A stretch of 64,000 nt of DNA from contig NZ_JADQDC010000013.1 of assembly GCF_015694345.1 (NCBI RefSeq), positions 45,746 to 109,745 of the forward strand. Reading direction: 5' to 3'. Positions 24,734 to 33,716 of the stretch are shown here, piece by piece; position 1 is the stretch's first letter, and each line of letters starts with the position of its first letter. The notes below the pieces were generated by a model that was given only the letters and a program-made list of their open reading frames with translations, was not told the origin of the DNA and made no database searches. Source of the DNA: Novosphingobium jiangmenense. GTDB lineage: Bacteria; Pseudomonadota; Alphaproteobacteria; Sphingomonadales; Sphingomonadaceae. The position numbers were made by a program, and so were the translations under genes.

Positions 24734-25729
24734 ATGCGCATCGGTATGACTTCGCTTGCAGTTCTGGCGCTGATGGCGGGGGGAGAGGCGTTTGCCCAGA
24801 ACACCACCGCTGCGGTGGCTCCGGTGATCGACGTGCACATGCATGCGATGGCGGATGCGCCCTGGGCGACGCCGGTCTGCCCCAACCAGGCGAGATTCGA
24901 GGCATCCGATCCGAAGAACGGGCCGGAAGCGCCGTTCGGGTGGTCGAAGGAGGAATGCTCGCCCAAGCTCTATCCGGCACCCAAGGGCGAATACATGAAG
25001 GCGGTGCTGGCCGAGATGGAGCGGCTCAATGTGCGCGGCGTGGTGTTCGGCGATGTCGATGCAGTGAAGAAGTGGCAGGCGGCGGCGCCGTCACGCGTCA
25101 TTCCCGGGACGTCCTTCGGTCGCGTGGAGGGTAGCGATCCGGCCAGGCAATTGAAGATGCTCGAGGTCGCGTTCACGCAGGACGGGTTCAAGGTGATGGG
25201 CGAGATCGGCCTGCAGTACGAGGGCATCTCGCCCTCGGACATGCGGGTGGATCAGTACTTCGCGCTGGCCGAGAAACTCGACATTCCCGTTGCAATTCAT
25301 ATGGGCACCGGCGGATCGGGCCGCGCAAACATCGGCATGCCGGCTTATCGCGGTTCGATGGGCAACCCGCTGCTGCTTGAGGACCTGCTCGCGCGCCATC
25401 CCAAGCTGCGGGTGCAGGTGATGCATGCCGGCTATCCGATGATCGACAACATGCTGACCCTGCTGCAGGCCAACAGCCATGTCTATGTGGACATTGCCGG
25501 ACTGATCTGGAGCTATCCGCGCAAGGAAGTGAACCGCTACATCGAGCGGCTGGTTGATGCGGGCTTTGGCGACCGGGTCATGTACGGGACGGACCAGCTC
25601 GCGTGGCCGGGGCTCATGGCCTATTCGATCGGGCTGATCCAGAACGCCGACTACCTGAGCCCGGAGCAGAAGCGCGACATTCTCTACAACAACGCCGCGC
25701 GTTTCCTGCGGCTGGAACCGGCGAAGTAG
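24734..25729 (+). CDS. Exported amidohydrolase-2 family protein
   Basis: This metal-dependent TIM-barrel hydrolase or decarboxylase has 331 residues with a signal peptide (about 1-22, GEAFAQ). Metal-site motifs are DVHMHAM near the start, AIHMGTG in the middle, VMHAGYP and YGTDQLAWPG towards the end. A probable disulfide pair of Cys lies near VCPNQ and EECSPK. Periplasmic location is inferred from the signal peptide. Substrate not predictable; neighbours give no pathway. Divergent from amn, with a 115-bp gap. Confidence 0.85.
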   Translation: MRIGMTSLAVLALMAGGEAFAQNTTAAVAPVIDVHMHAMADAPWATPVCPNQARFEASDPKNGPEAPFGWSKEECSPKLYPAPKGEYMKAVLAEMERLNVRGVVFGDVDAVKKWQAAAPSRVIPGTSFGRVEGSDPARQLKMLEVAFTQDGFKVMGEIGLQYEGISPSDMRVDQYFALAEKLDIPVAIHMGTGGSGRANIGMPAYRGSMGNPLLLEDLLARHPKLRVQVMHAGYPMIDNMLTLLQANSHVYVDIAGLIWSYPRKEVNRYIERLVDAGFGDRVMYGTDQLAWPGLMAYSIGLIQNADYLSPEQKRDILYNNAARFLRLEPAK

Positions 25730-25735
25730 GCAAAG

Positions 25736-25762
25736 AAAAAGGGGCGCCCCGAAGGACGCCCC
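25736..25762 (-). terminator. Intrinsic terminator of the rpsF-rpsR-rplI operon
   Basis: On the minus strand GGGGCGTCC pairs with GGGCGCCCC around a TTCG loop and is followed by TTTTT. It lies 28 bases after the rplI stop and may also serve the plus-strand amidohydrolase gene that ends at 25729. Confidence 0.9.
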
Positions 25763-25790
25763 CAATTCTTTTGCCGAAAAGCGATGAAGC

Positions 25791-26390
25791 TCAGGCTTCG
25801 GTCGCTTCCTCGCCGCCTTCCAGCAGCTCGGCCGGGATTTCGCCCGGTTCTGCGTTCGGATCGTAGGCTTCGGTGAAGCCGCCGGTCTCGTTGTCGAACA
25901 TCGCGTCGATGACGTTGACGCCCTTCGACTGCAGTTCGGCTTCATCGGGCGAACGCGCGACGTTGACCTTGACGTTCACCGAGACTTCCGGGTGCAGCGA
26001 GACCTTGACGTCGTAGACGCCGAGGGTCTTGATCGGGCGTTCGAGCACGATCATCGACTTGCTGACCTTGGCGCCCTGTTCGACCAGAGCGTCGGCGATG
26101 TCGCGAACCGAGACCGAGCCGTAGAGCTGGCCAGCGTTCGAAGCAGCGCGGATGAGCACGACTTCCTTGCCTTCGACGTTGCCCGATTCCTTCTGGGCGT
26201 CGTCGCGGCGGGCGGCGTTTTCGGCTTCGATGCGGGCGCGATTGGCTTCGAAGACCTTGCGGTTGGCTTCGTTGGCGCGCAGGGCCTTCTTGTTGGGAAG
26301 AAGGAAGTTGCGGGCGTAGCCGTCCTTCACGGTGACTTCGTCACCGATCGAACCCAGCTTCTCGATGCGCTCGAGCAGGATGATCTGCAT
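25791..26390 (-). CDS. rplI: 50S ribosomal protein L9
   Basis: L9 spans the L1 stalk base and limits frameshifting. The N-terminal domain reads [32 protein letters not shown], followed by the long connecting helix ([22 protein letters not shown]) and the C-terminal RNA-binding domain. The 199-residue protein is about 50 longer than E. coli L9 because of an acidic C-terminal tail rich in Glu and Gly. Third gene of the rpsF-rpsR-rplI operon. Confidence 0.97.
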   Translation of the reverse strand: MQIILLERIEKLGSIGDEVTVKDGYARNFLLPNKKALRANEANRKVFEANRARIEAENAARRDDAQKESGNVEGKEVVLIRAASNAGQLYGSVSVRDIADALVEQGAKVSKSMIVLERPIKTLGVYDVKVSLHPEVSVNVKVNVARSPDEAELQSKGVNVIDAMFDNETGGFTEAYDPNAEPGEIPAELLEGGEEATEA

Positions 26391-26402
26391 GGGTAGCGCT
26401 CC

Positions 26403-26627
26403 TTACTTCACGATGTAGGGCAGGAGGCCGATGTGCCGGGCGCGCTTGATCGCCTGGCTCAGCTCACGCTGCTTCTTCGCCGAAACGGCGGTGATGCGCG
26501 ACGGGACGATCTTGCCACGCTCGGACATGAAGCCCTGAAGCAGGCGCACGTCCTTGTAGTCGATCTTCGGCGCGTTCTTGCCCGAGAACGGGCAGCTCTT
26601 GCGGCGACGGAAAAACGGACGAGCCAT
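26403..26627 (-). CDS. rpsR: 30S ribosomal protein S18
   Basis: S18 binds S6 on the 30S platform. The 74-residue product has the canonical sequence with [38 protein letters not shown] and [20 protein letters not shown]. The gene sits between rpsF (three-base gap) and rplI (12-base gap), the usual order. Confidence 0.98.
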   Translation of the reverse strand: MARPFFRRRKSCPFSGKNAPKIDYKDVRLLQGFMSERGKIVPSRITAVSAKKQRELSQAIKRARHIGLLPYIVK

Positions 26628-26630
26628 GTC

Positions 26631-26993
26631 TTATTCCCCTTCGCGTTCGCGGCGACGGCTGCGCTCGCGATCGTTCTTGCGCATCATGACCGACGGGCCG
26701 GCTTCATGCTCGTCAACGCGGACGGTCATGTAGCGGATCACGTCTTCGTTGATCTGCGTCTGACGCTCGAGCTCGGCGATCACGTCGCCCGAAGCTTCGA
26801 TGTTCAGCAGCACGAAGTGCGCCTTGCGGTTCTTCTGGATCTTGTAGGCCAGCGAACGGAGGCCCCAGGTCTCGGTCTTGGTGACCTTGCCGTTGTTGCT
26901 CTCGACGATTTCGGTGGCGGTGGCTGCGAGCGTATCGACCTGAGCCTGGCTCAGATCCTGGCGCGCGAGAAAGACATGCTCGTAAAGCGGCAT
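26631..26993 (-). CDS. rpsF: 30S ribosomal protein S6
   Basis: S6 forms a heterodimer with S18. The 120-residue product begins [20 protein letters not shown] and contains the family stretch [31 protein letters not shown] charged Arg/Glu tail follows. It heads the operon. A 53-nt GC-rich stem-loop lies about 40 bases upstream (27036-27088) and may be an autoregulatory leader. Confidence 0.97.
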   Translation of the reverse strand: MPLYEHVFLARQDLSQAQVDTLAATATEIVESNNGKVTKTETWGLRSLAYKIQKNRKAHFVLLNIEASGDVIAELERQTQINEDVIRYMTVRVDEHEAGPSVMMRKNDRERSRRREREGE

Positions 26994-27035
26994 GCTTCGT
27001 GCTTCCTTATCTAACTAACCGATCGCTGGCTTGTC

Positions 27036-27088
27036 CGCGGGATTGCGGGGCCCCTCCGGCTTTCTTCGGTTTCACGGGACATCCCGCG
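27036..27088 (-). promoter_or_regulatory. Leader stem-loop upstream of rpsF
   Basis: On the minus strand CGCGGGAT (27088-27081) pairs perfectly with ATCCCGCG (27043-27036). The enclosed 37 bases contain two CCG-type elements (ACCGAAG, GCCGGAG). The S6-S18 dimer is known to bind a leader motif with a CCG-containing bulge in rpsF mRNAs of many bacteria. This structure is in the right place, but I cannot confirm the motif by eye. Confidence 0.4.
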
Positions 27089-27199
27089 AAGGGGCGGCGC
27101 ATAGCGATTCTGGCGGGGAAAGCAAGCCGGAACTTCGGCGCCGGTGGCTTGCCAAGCGCTGATGACTTGCCTTTAATCGGACCCTTAAGGGAGATGCGG

Positions 27200-27976
27200 A
27201 TGCTGGTCAAAGTCGAACGTCACGATGCTGTGGCAGTGGTTACACTCAATCGTCCGGAGGCGATGAATGCCTTGTCCTCGGCGCTGCGCATCGAACTGGC
27301 GGAGGTTATGCGTGACGTTGACGCGGACAATAGCGTGCGGGCTGTCGTGTTGACCGGCGCTGGAGAGCGGGCCTTTACGGCCGGACTCGATCTCAAGGAG
27401 CTTGGCGCGGATGCTTCGAAGCTGGGCGATGCCAACGCCGGGGAGGCGGAGCGCAATCCGGTGAAAGCCGTGGAGCAGTGCCGCAAGCCAGTGATCGGGG
27501 CGATCAACGGGGTGGCGATCACCGGCGGGTTCGAACTGGCGCTGGCGTGTGACGTGCTGATCGCCAGCGAGAACGCCCGCTTCGCCGATACCCATGCCCG
27601 CGTCGGGATCATGCCTGGCTGGGGCCTTTCGCAGAAGCTTTCGCGCATGATCGGCATTTCGCGGGCCAAGGAACTGTCCCTGACAGGCAACTTCATCGGG
27701 GCCGAGCAGGCCTGCATGTGGGGGCTGGTCAACCGCGTGGTTCCGGCGGCAGACCTCCTGCCCACCTGCATCGCGCTGGCGCAGGACATGGCGAGCATCG
27801 AGCCGCGCATGGCAACGGCATACAAGAAGCTGATCGATGACGGCTATGGCTTGCCTTTCGGCGAGGCGCTGGCGCTTGAGGGGCAGGTTTCGCGAGCCAT
27901 GAACGGCAAGGTCGAGGCGGGCGAAGTCGAGGCGCGCCGTCGGGCGGTGATGGAGCGCGGCCGCTCGCAGGGGTGA
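27200..27976 (+). CDS. Enoyl-CoA hydratase/isomerase family protein
   Basis: Crotonase-fold enzyme of 258 residues. It has the oxyanion-hole segments ERAFTAGLDLKELGA and INGVAITGGFELALACDVLIAS, and a catalytic Glu position in THARVGIMPGWGLSQKL. The ATG at 27200 lies six bases after AGGGAG; another ATG two codons upstream touches the ribosome binding site. It acts on an acyl-CoA, probably by hydration. Convergent with an acyltransferase gene 14 bases away. Confidence 0.9.
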   Translation: MLVKVERHDAVAVVTLNRPEAMNALSSALRIELAEVMRDVDADNSVRAVVLTGAGERAFTAGLDLKELGADASKLGDANAGEAERNPVKAVEQCRKPVIGAINGVAITGGFELALACDVLIASENARFADTHARVGIMPGWGLSQKLSRMIGISRAKELSLTGNFIGAEQACMWGLVNRVVPAADLLPTCIALAQDMASIEPRMATAYKKLIDDGYGLPFGEALALEGQVSRAMNGKVEAGEVEARRRAVMERGRSQG

Positions 27977-27990
27977 TTGCGCCGAAAAGC

Positions 27991-29151
27991 TTATGCTGAA
28001 CGCGTAGAGCCGATCTGCGTGCTCGTGCTGGCGGCTTGCTTCCTTGGCGCACCGCAGAACAGGATCGAGGTTAAATTGTTGGTGCGGACGGCAAGGTAGC
28101 TGAGCACCGCCAGCAACAGGACTGCGCCCGCGCTCAGCAGCCACTGCGCTTCGGGCGGAATAGACAATTCCCGCGCTTGCGGCAGGACGATCATCGCCCA
28201 GACGAGGTGGAAGAGGTAGATCGCCAGCGCCCCGTCGACAAAGAAGGTCACGACCTTGCTGGGACCGCGCACGGCCCATGCCAGCAGCCGGAACAATGCT
28301 AGCGACATGAGATAGGCCAGCGGCAGTTCGAGCGCGCGCAGCGTCAGCGTCCCGGCAAGGTCAGGGTAGATGTCCTTGCCCAGTGCCGGGCGGATCAAGG
28401 GATCCAGCGGAATGTAAGGCACGAGCAGGAGGATCATGCCGGGGACGATCCAGCGGTTGCGCAGCGCGAAGATGCGTTCGCCCAACTGGCCATGCCACGC
28501 CAGCACGCCGAGGGCGAACCCTGCGGCGTGGAAGACGAACTGCTGCCACAGCAAGGTCTCGCTCGGCGCGTTCGGGATGGGCGGGACCTGCTCGGCAAGG
28601 TATCGGATCAGGCCCCACAGGGCGAGCAACGCGAGCAGCACCAGACTCCCCCGGCCCTCCAGCAGCATCGCCTGCTGAAGGGCGGGACCGGGGCGCAGGC
28701 GCTGCACCGGTATGGCAGCATAGGTCATGCAGAAGCCGAGCAGGACAACCAGAAACCACAGGTGATCGAGCGCCAGCGGCAGGCCGAGAAATGTCGGCGA
28801 TGCCTTGTGCAGAAGCAGGTCCTGCAATGCAAACTGCAGCGCCCCCAGCGTGGCGAGGCTTGCGATGAACGGCAGGCCCAGGCGCCTGAGGCGTTCGGTC
28901 AGCCAGGCCTGCGTGCCTTTGCGTTCGCGGATCATTCCCGCAAAGTACCCGGCCAGCATGAAGAAGGCGAACATGCGGAAGACATGGGTCAGCGAGGCCC
29001 ATCCGCCGATCAGCAGCGATTGCTGGAAGTCGGTTGCAGCAGGCTCGCTTTCGAAGATCGCCTTGGTTGCCACGTGGAACGGCAGGCCAAGCAGCAGCAG
29101 CAGGGCGCGGGCCGCGTCGAGATGGTGCAGGCGTTTGGCGGGCGAGGGCAT
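27991..29151 (-). CDS. Acyltransferase 3 family membrane protein (OpgC/OafA-like)
   Basis: This 386-residue polytopic membrane protein has about ten helices. It begins RLHHLDAARALLLLLGLPFHV, the start typical of acyltransferase-3 proteins in which a His in the first helix is catalytic. Later segments include RLRRLGLPFIASLATLGAL and YLFHLVWAMIVLP. Family members O-acylate surface or periplasmic glycans; the first-helix pattern is closest to glucan succinyl/acetyltransferases (MdoC/OpgC). The substrate is unknown. It is divergent from the GGDEF-EAL-PilZ gene. Confidence 0.85.
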   Translation of the reverse strand: MPSPAKRLHHLDAARALLLLLGLPFHVATKAIFESEPAATDFQQSLLIGGWASLTHVFRMFAFFMLAGYFAGMIRERKGTQAWLTERLRRLGLPFIASLATLGALQFALQDLLLHKASPTFLGLPLALDHLWFLVVLLGFCMTYAAIPVQRLRPGPALQQAMLLEGRGSLVLLALLALWGLIRYLAEQVPPIPNAPSETLLWQQFVFHAAGFALGVLAWHGQLGERIFALRNRWIVPGMILLLVPYIPLDPLIRPALGKDIYPDLAGTLTLRALELPLAYLMSLALFRLLAWAVRGPSKVVTFFVDGALAIYLFHLVWAMIVLPQARELSIPPEAQWLLSAGAVLLLAVLSYLAVRTNNLTSILFCGAPRKQAASTSTQIGSTRSA

Positions 29152-29307
29152 CGCCGAGCTCTAGCGGCAATGAAGCGATCAGGCGAGATGCGCTTTTTCC
29201 CTTGATCCGAAACGTCGGGTGACGCGGTGTTAGGGCGAAAGTAACCACCGAGGTTTAGGTCTGGCACATTGAAACAGTTGCAGCCCTTGTCTGGCTGAAC
29301 GGGAACA

Positions 29308-31482
29308 ATGGCGGTCAAGGGAATCTTCAGGGGGCTGATGAGGCAGGGGAGCGCTCCCCAAGGGGATAGCGCTTCCGTTGCTGCGCCCTATGCCGCCCCT
29401 CACGAAGCAAGCGTTGATCCCGGCTTGCGCCTGTCGCTTCTCGAAAGCTTCGAGCAGACCGGGCTGGGCTGGTTCTGGTCTACCGACAGCGAGGGGCGGC
29501 TGAGCTACATCAGCCAGACGGTGCTTGAAGATGCCGCCAGTTTTCTCGGGCGCCCGTTCGTTACAGTAGTCGAGACCGATGGTAGTGCAGAAGTCGGGCA
29601 ATCGGCGCGCTCGCTCGGCTTCCAGCTTTCCGCCCGCAGCCGGATTGCCGACGTGGTTGTGCGCTTCGCTGTTCGCAGGGACGACCCCCGCTGGTGGTCG
29701 CTTTCCGGCCAGCCCCGCCATACTCCGGAAGGCGTTTTCGAAGGCTACACCGGCTTTGCCCGCGACGTGACGCGCGAATACACGCGCCAGCGCGAGGACG
29801 AACGCGCCGCTGAGTTCGATTCCCTGACCGGCCTTTACAACCGCCATCGCATGACCCGGCGGCTGGATTCGGTGCTTTCGGCATACCGCGCCTCTGGCCG
29901 GTGCTGCAGCTTGCTGATGCTCGATCTCGACAGGTTCAAGCACGTCAACGACACCATGGGCCATCCCGCCGGGGACGAACTGCTGCGGCAGGTGGCCGAG
30001 CGGCTTCGCAAGGTTGTCGGCGATCGCGGTGACATCGGTCGACTTGGAGGTGACGAGTTTCAGGTCATCCTGCCGGATGTCGAGGATCGTGGCAAGCTGG
30101 GCGAGCTGACGTCCCGGTTGATCCAGATGATCTCGCAACCCTATGCAATAGAAGGCAAGCGTGCGGTGATCGGCACTTCGGTCGGCATAGCGGTGGCGCC
30201 GCACGATGGCGAGGATCGTGACGCGCTGGTCGCCTCGGCGGACCTTGCTCTCTATGCCGCAAAAAATGGCGGGCGCGGCCAGTTCCGGTTCTTTTCGGCC
30301 GAATTGAAGGACGAGGCGCAGGAGCGCACGATCCTGACCGGCGACTTGCGCGAGGCGCTGGGGCGCGGGGAGCTGGAACTCCATTACCAGCCTGTGGTTC
30401 GCATCGCCGACAACTATGTCGTCGGTTTCGAAGCACTCATGCGCTGGAACCATCCGGAGCGGGGTGCCATCGCGCCATCGGTGTTCATCCCGATTGCCGA
30501 GGAGAGCAACCTGATCGTCCCGCTGGGCGATTGGGCCTTGAAGCAGGCCTGCTCCGACGCAGCGAACTGGCCGGACAACGTGCGGCTATCGGTCAACGTC
30601 TCGGCGGTGCAGTTCGGCGTGGCCGGGTTCGTCAACTCGGTTGCCTCGGCGCTGGCGACGAGCGGGATCGATCCGGAACGCCTCGAACTCGAACTGACCG
30701 AGACCGTGTTCATGCGCGACAGCGAGGCGGTCGACGAGACCTTCGGCTCGCTCAAGGGCCTTGGCGTGCGCCTGGCGCTCGACGATTTCGGTACGGGCTA
30801 TTCCTCGCTCAGCTATCTGCGCTCGGCCCCGTTCGACAAGCTCAAGATCGACCGCAGCTTCGTCGAGACTTGCGCGGCCAAGGACAACAACAGCGCCAAG
30901 ATCATCTCCGCGGTGATCGGCCTTGCCGACGCGCTGGGGATGGAGACCACCGTCGAGGGTGTCGAGGCGTTCGACCAGCTCGAAGTCGTGAAGAAGCGCG
31001 GGGCGAAGCTGGTGCAGGGGCACCTCTTCGCCCGGGCCATGCCGCTTGCCGAAGTCGAGACGCGGCTGGCGAGCGGCGATCTCAAGCTCGAGCCCAATGG
31101 GCCGAAGCGGCACCGGCCGGAACGACGCTCGGTGTTCCGGCGCGTAACCGTGATCCACGAGGACCACCGCTACGAGGCGGTGATGCGCGATCTCTCACGC
31201 ACGGGCGCGCGGATCGACGGGCTGCTTGGCGTTCCTGTAGGCACCAGCCTTGTCGTCGATCTCGGCGGGGGACAACTTGTCGTCTCGATGGTGGTCCGGT
31301 CGGAAGAGGCGGTGATCGGGGTGGAATTCGAACAGCCGCTCACCAGCGATGGTGCAGGTGGCCTGTGCACGCGCCATCGCGTGCCGCCTTCGACGCTTGC
31401 TGCGGCGGCTGCGGCGGCGGAGCCGAAGGGCAAGCCGCGCTTCATTCAGGTCGCCGTGCCGGGTTCGCGCGACCGGGCCTGA
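29308..31482 (+). CDS. PAS-GGDEF-EAL-PilZ c-di-GMP signalling protein
   Basis: The 724-residue protein has no membrane segment. A PAS domain (about 45-160, with SLLESFEQTGLGWFWSTDSE and DVTREYTRQ) is followed by GGDEF (RLGGDEFQVILPD). Next comes EAL (GFEALMRWNHP, with SVNVSAVQF, LDDFGTGYSSLSYLRS and KIDRSF). At the C-terminus is a PilZ domain (about 605-700) with the c-di-GMP binding motif RRSVFRR and DLSRTGARI. Both catalytic domains look intact. The PilZ domain suggests feedback sensing of the product. It is a clear paralogue of the protein at 44999-47677. Confidence 0.93.
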   Translation: MAVKGIFRGLMRQGSAPQGDSASVAAPYAAPHEASVDPGLRLSLLESFEQTGLGWFWSTDSEGRLSYISQTVLEDAASFLGRPFVTVVETDGSAEVGQSARSLGFQLSARSRIADVVVRFAVRRDDPRWWSLSGQPRHTPEGVFEGYTGFARDVTREYTRQREDERAAEFDSLTGLYNRHRMTRRLDSVLSAYRASGRCCSLLMLDLDRFKHVNDTMGHPAGDELLRQVAERLRKVVGDRGDIGRLGGDEFQVILPDVEDRGKLGELTSRLIQMISQPYAIEGKRAVIGTSVGIAVAPHDGEDRDALVASADLALYAAKNGGRGQFRFFSAELKDEAQERTILTGDLREALGRGELELHYQPVVRIADNYVVGFEALMRWNHPERGAIAPSVFIPIAEESNLIVPLGDWALKQACSDAANWPDNVRLSVNVSAVQFGVAGFVNSVASALATSGIDPERLELELTETVFMRDSEAVDETFGSLKGLGVRLALDDFGTGYSSLSYLRSAPFDKLKIDRSFVETCAAKDNNSAKIISAVIGLADALGMETTVEGVEAFDQLEVVKKRGAKLVQGHLFARAMPLAEVETRLASGDLKLEPNGPKRHRPERRSVFRRVTVIHEDHRYEAVMRDLSRTGARIDGLLGVPVGTSLVVDLGGGQLVVSMVVRSEEAVIGVEFEQPLTSDGAGGLCTRHRVPPSTLAAAAAAAEPKGKPRFIQVAVPGSRDRA

Positions 31483-31582
31483 GCGGCACTTTCCCGTTTA
31501 TGCGCTGTTTGGGACCCTTGCGCTCGTCCCGTCGTTACCGCACATCAGCGTGCCACTGCACCTTTGAAGGATCCCCGCCAGA

Positions 31583-32524
31583 ATGCCTACCGGCCTAGTC
31601 GCCCTGCTCGACGACGTGTCCGTCATCGCTCGCGCTGCCGCCGCCTCGCTCGACGATGTCAGCGCCGCGGCTGCCAAGGCCGGGACCAAGGCGGCCGGCG
31701 TGGTGATCGACGATGCGGCGGTGACGCCGTCCTATGTCACCGAGTTCACACCCGATCGCGAACTGCCGGTGATTGCCCGGATTGCCAAGGGCAGCCTGTT
31801 CAACAAGCTGGTGATCCTGCTGCCGGCAGCGCTGCTGCTGAGCGCGTTCCTGCCGCAGGCAATCACCCCGCTGCTGATGGCAGGCGGTCTGTTCCTGTGC
31901 TTCGAGGGCGCGGAGAAGCTGCTCGAGAAGCTGGGCGGGGAAAAGCACGGGCAAACGCTGGAGGACAAGCCGGTCGATGCGGCTTTGTTCGAGAACGAGC
32001 GCGTTTCAGGGGCAGTGCGGACCGATCTCATTCTCTCGGCCGAGATCATGGCCATTGCCCTCGCTGAAGTCGCCGATCAGGGTATCGTGCAACAGGCACT
32101 CATCCTCGCGGTCGTGGGCGTGGCGATCACTGTCGCCGTCTATGGCGCGGTCGGCTTCATCGTGAAGATGGACGACATTGGCCTGCATCTGGTCAAGAAG
32201 AGCTCCGCCACTGCCAAGGCCATCGGATCGTTCCTGCTGCGCGCGATGCCGGTGCTGCTTGCGTTGCTCGCCACGGTCGGCACGGCTGCGATGCTGTGGG
32301 TCGGCGGCGGGATCATCCTGCACGGGTTGGAAGTGCTGGGCCTAGCGGGGCCAGCCCATCTTGCGCATGGCGTACAGCACTGGGTCGAACATGCCACCGG
32401 ACCGTTGGGAGGCGTGCTTGGCTGGCTTACCTATGCTGTCCTCTCGGCAGTGGTTGGCGTCGTGCTTGGCGCAATCGTCGCCTTCATCGTCCACGCGATC
32501 GGCAAGGTGCGCGGCAAGCACTGA
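31583..32524 (+). CDS. DUF808 (YedI-like) inner membrane protein
   Basis: The 313-residue protein begins TGLVALLDDVSVIARAAAASLDDVSAAAAKAG, the hallmark of DUF808/YedI. Other family stretches are PADRELPVIARIAKGSLFNKL-like (about 60-80) and a Lys/Glu-rich loop (EGAEKLLEKLGGEKHG), followed by several membrane helices. Function unknown across the family. It is convergent with the PilZ gene: stops are four bases apart. Confidence 0.92.
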   Translation: MPTGLVALLDDVSVIARAAAASLDDVSAAAAKAGTKAAGVVIDDAAVTPSYVTEFTPDRELPVIARIAKGSLFNKLVILLPAALLLSAFLPQAITPLLMAGGLFLCFEGAEKLLEKLGGEKHGQTLEDKPVDAALFENERVSGAVRTDLILSAEIMAIALAEVADQGIVQQALILAVVGVAITVAVYGAVGFIVKMDDIGLHLVKKSSATAKAIGSFLLRAMPVLLALLATVGTAAMLWVGGGIILHGLEVLGLAGPAHLAHGVQHWVEHATGPLGGVLGWLTYAVLSAVVGVVLGAIVAFIVHAIGKVRGKH

Positions 32525-32528
32525 GCCT

Positions 32529-32897
32529 TCAGGCAGCGTGGCGCACTGGAGCAAGCTTCGGTGCGTGGCCTTCGCGATAATGGCGGATGGCAAACTCGCT
32601 GACGAGCCGTTCGAACACGTCGTCGTGCAGGCGATGCTCGAACTCGAGGCCTGAAACGCGCTCGCGGCTCCACACGACAAACGCCAGCTTGGGCTGCAGG
32701 CCGGGGAGCATGAGGTAGATCGGCTCGTCGATCCGCAGCTTTTCCAGGCCCTCGATCCGGGCGCCGTACTGGTTGAGGTCCTTAAGCATGACCGTTGACC
32801 GTGTTGCCCCGTGCTTGCAGCGCACCGGAAGCTCGATCCCGACGCGCGATGCGCGGCGCTTGGCGTCCAACTCTTCGGAACTCGTGTCCATCCACAT
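32529..32897 (-). CDS. Stand-alone PilZ-domain protein
   Basis: Single-domain c-di-GMP receptor of 122 residues. The arginine motif reads KRRASRVGIELPVRCKHG, and the second motif is DLNQYGARIEG, in which Asn replaces the usual Ser of D/N-x-S-x-x-G. The ATG at 32897 is set by GAGGAGG seven bases upstream; upstream in-frame ATGs lack such a site. No partner domain. It lies 1 kb from the PAS-GGDEF-EAL-PilZ gene and could read c-di-GMP made by it (inference). Confidence 0.88.
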   Translation of the reverse strand: MWMDTSSEELDAKRRASRVGIELPVRCKHGATRSTVMLKDLNQYGARIEGLEKLRIDEPIYLMLPGLQPKLAFVVWSRERVSGLEFEHRLHDDVFERLVSEFAIRHYREGHAPKLAPVRHAA

Positions 32898-33114
32898 GGC
32901 AAGTCCTCCTCTTGCATTAACCACATGCATAAGGACGGTCGGGGCCGTCCGGATTTCAGGGAGATAGGTGTTTGCCGCAGTAGTGGTGCATGGACTGCAA
33001 TCGGGGCGGCATGATTTGCAAGCCCGATGGGCAACCGGCTTGCGCTGGATCAAGGTCGTGAGTGTTGCCGGGCGTAATCACGCATCAGCTTTACCGCCTC
33101 CCAAGGAGATCCTG

Positions 33115-33648
33115 ATGACCGCCACAACTCTTGCCGAACTCGCTCCGGTTCGGGAATTCGCAACGCGCGACGGCACGCGCCTTGAAGTCCGCGCCGCCTT
33201 TGCCGAGGACGAAGCGCTGCTGGAAGCGTTCTTCGAAAACGTCAGCGCCGAAGACCGCCGCTTCCGTTTCCTCGCCGCCAGCCGTCACGTCGGGCACGAC
33301 CAGCTCTATCCGCTGACCCATTGCGATCACTGGCGGACGGAGAGCTTTCTGGCGTTCGATCAGCAAAGCGGCGTGCTGGTTGCTTCGGCCATCCTCGCCT
33401 GCGACGCCAGGATGGAGACCGGCGAGATCGCGGTCTCGATCCGTAGCGACTGTCGCGGGCGCGGCATTGGCTGGGCGATGCTCGATCTGCTTGGCGAAGA
33501 AGCGCGCAAGCGTGGCCTGCAACGCGTGATCTCGATCGAGGATCGCGACAACCACGCGGCCATCGAACTGGAGCGGGAGCGCGGCTTCGTGCCCCACGGA
33601 ATCGAGGGCGATCCGCATCTGGTGCTGCTGGAAAAGCGCTTCGACTGA
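33115..33648 (+). CDS. GNAT family N-acetyltransferase
   Basis: The 177-residue product has the GNAT fold. The acetyl-CoA pyrophosphate-binding motif is RSDCRGRGIGWAMLDLLGEEARKRG (R/Q-x-x-G-x-G/A), followed by the NHAAIELERERGF beta-bulge helix. An early stretch (RFRFLAASRHVGHDQLYPLTHCD) resembles the acetyltransferase half of protein-lysine acetylases. ATG at 33115 follows AAGGAG at six bases. Acceptor unknown. Confidence 0.88.
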   Translation: MTATTLAELAPVREFATRDGTRLEVRAAFAEDEALLEAFFENVSAEDRRFRFLAASRHVGHDQLYPLTHCDHWRTESFLAFDQQSGVLVASAILACDARMETGEIAVSIRSDCRGRGIGWAMLDLLGEEARKRGLQRVISIEDRDNHAAIELERERGFVPHGIEGDPHLVLLEKRFD

Positions 33649-33716
33649 AGGATTTCCTCGGGTCGCATCGAGGGGGGCAGCCGGGGCGGGGGAAGGCCTG
33701 CCTTGGCTGTCGTCGG

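Noticed and set aside
26994..27199. Possible tRNA between rpsF and the enoyl-CoA hydratase
   Set aside because: No TTCGANNC T-loop or CCA-type acceptor stem was found; the structure seen fits a mRNA leader hairpin better.
30531..31598. Plus-strand 355-codon frame within the GGDEF-EAL-PilZ gene
   Set aside because: It is in a different frame of a strongly supported gene, with alanine/arginine-rich composition and no domain.
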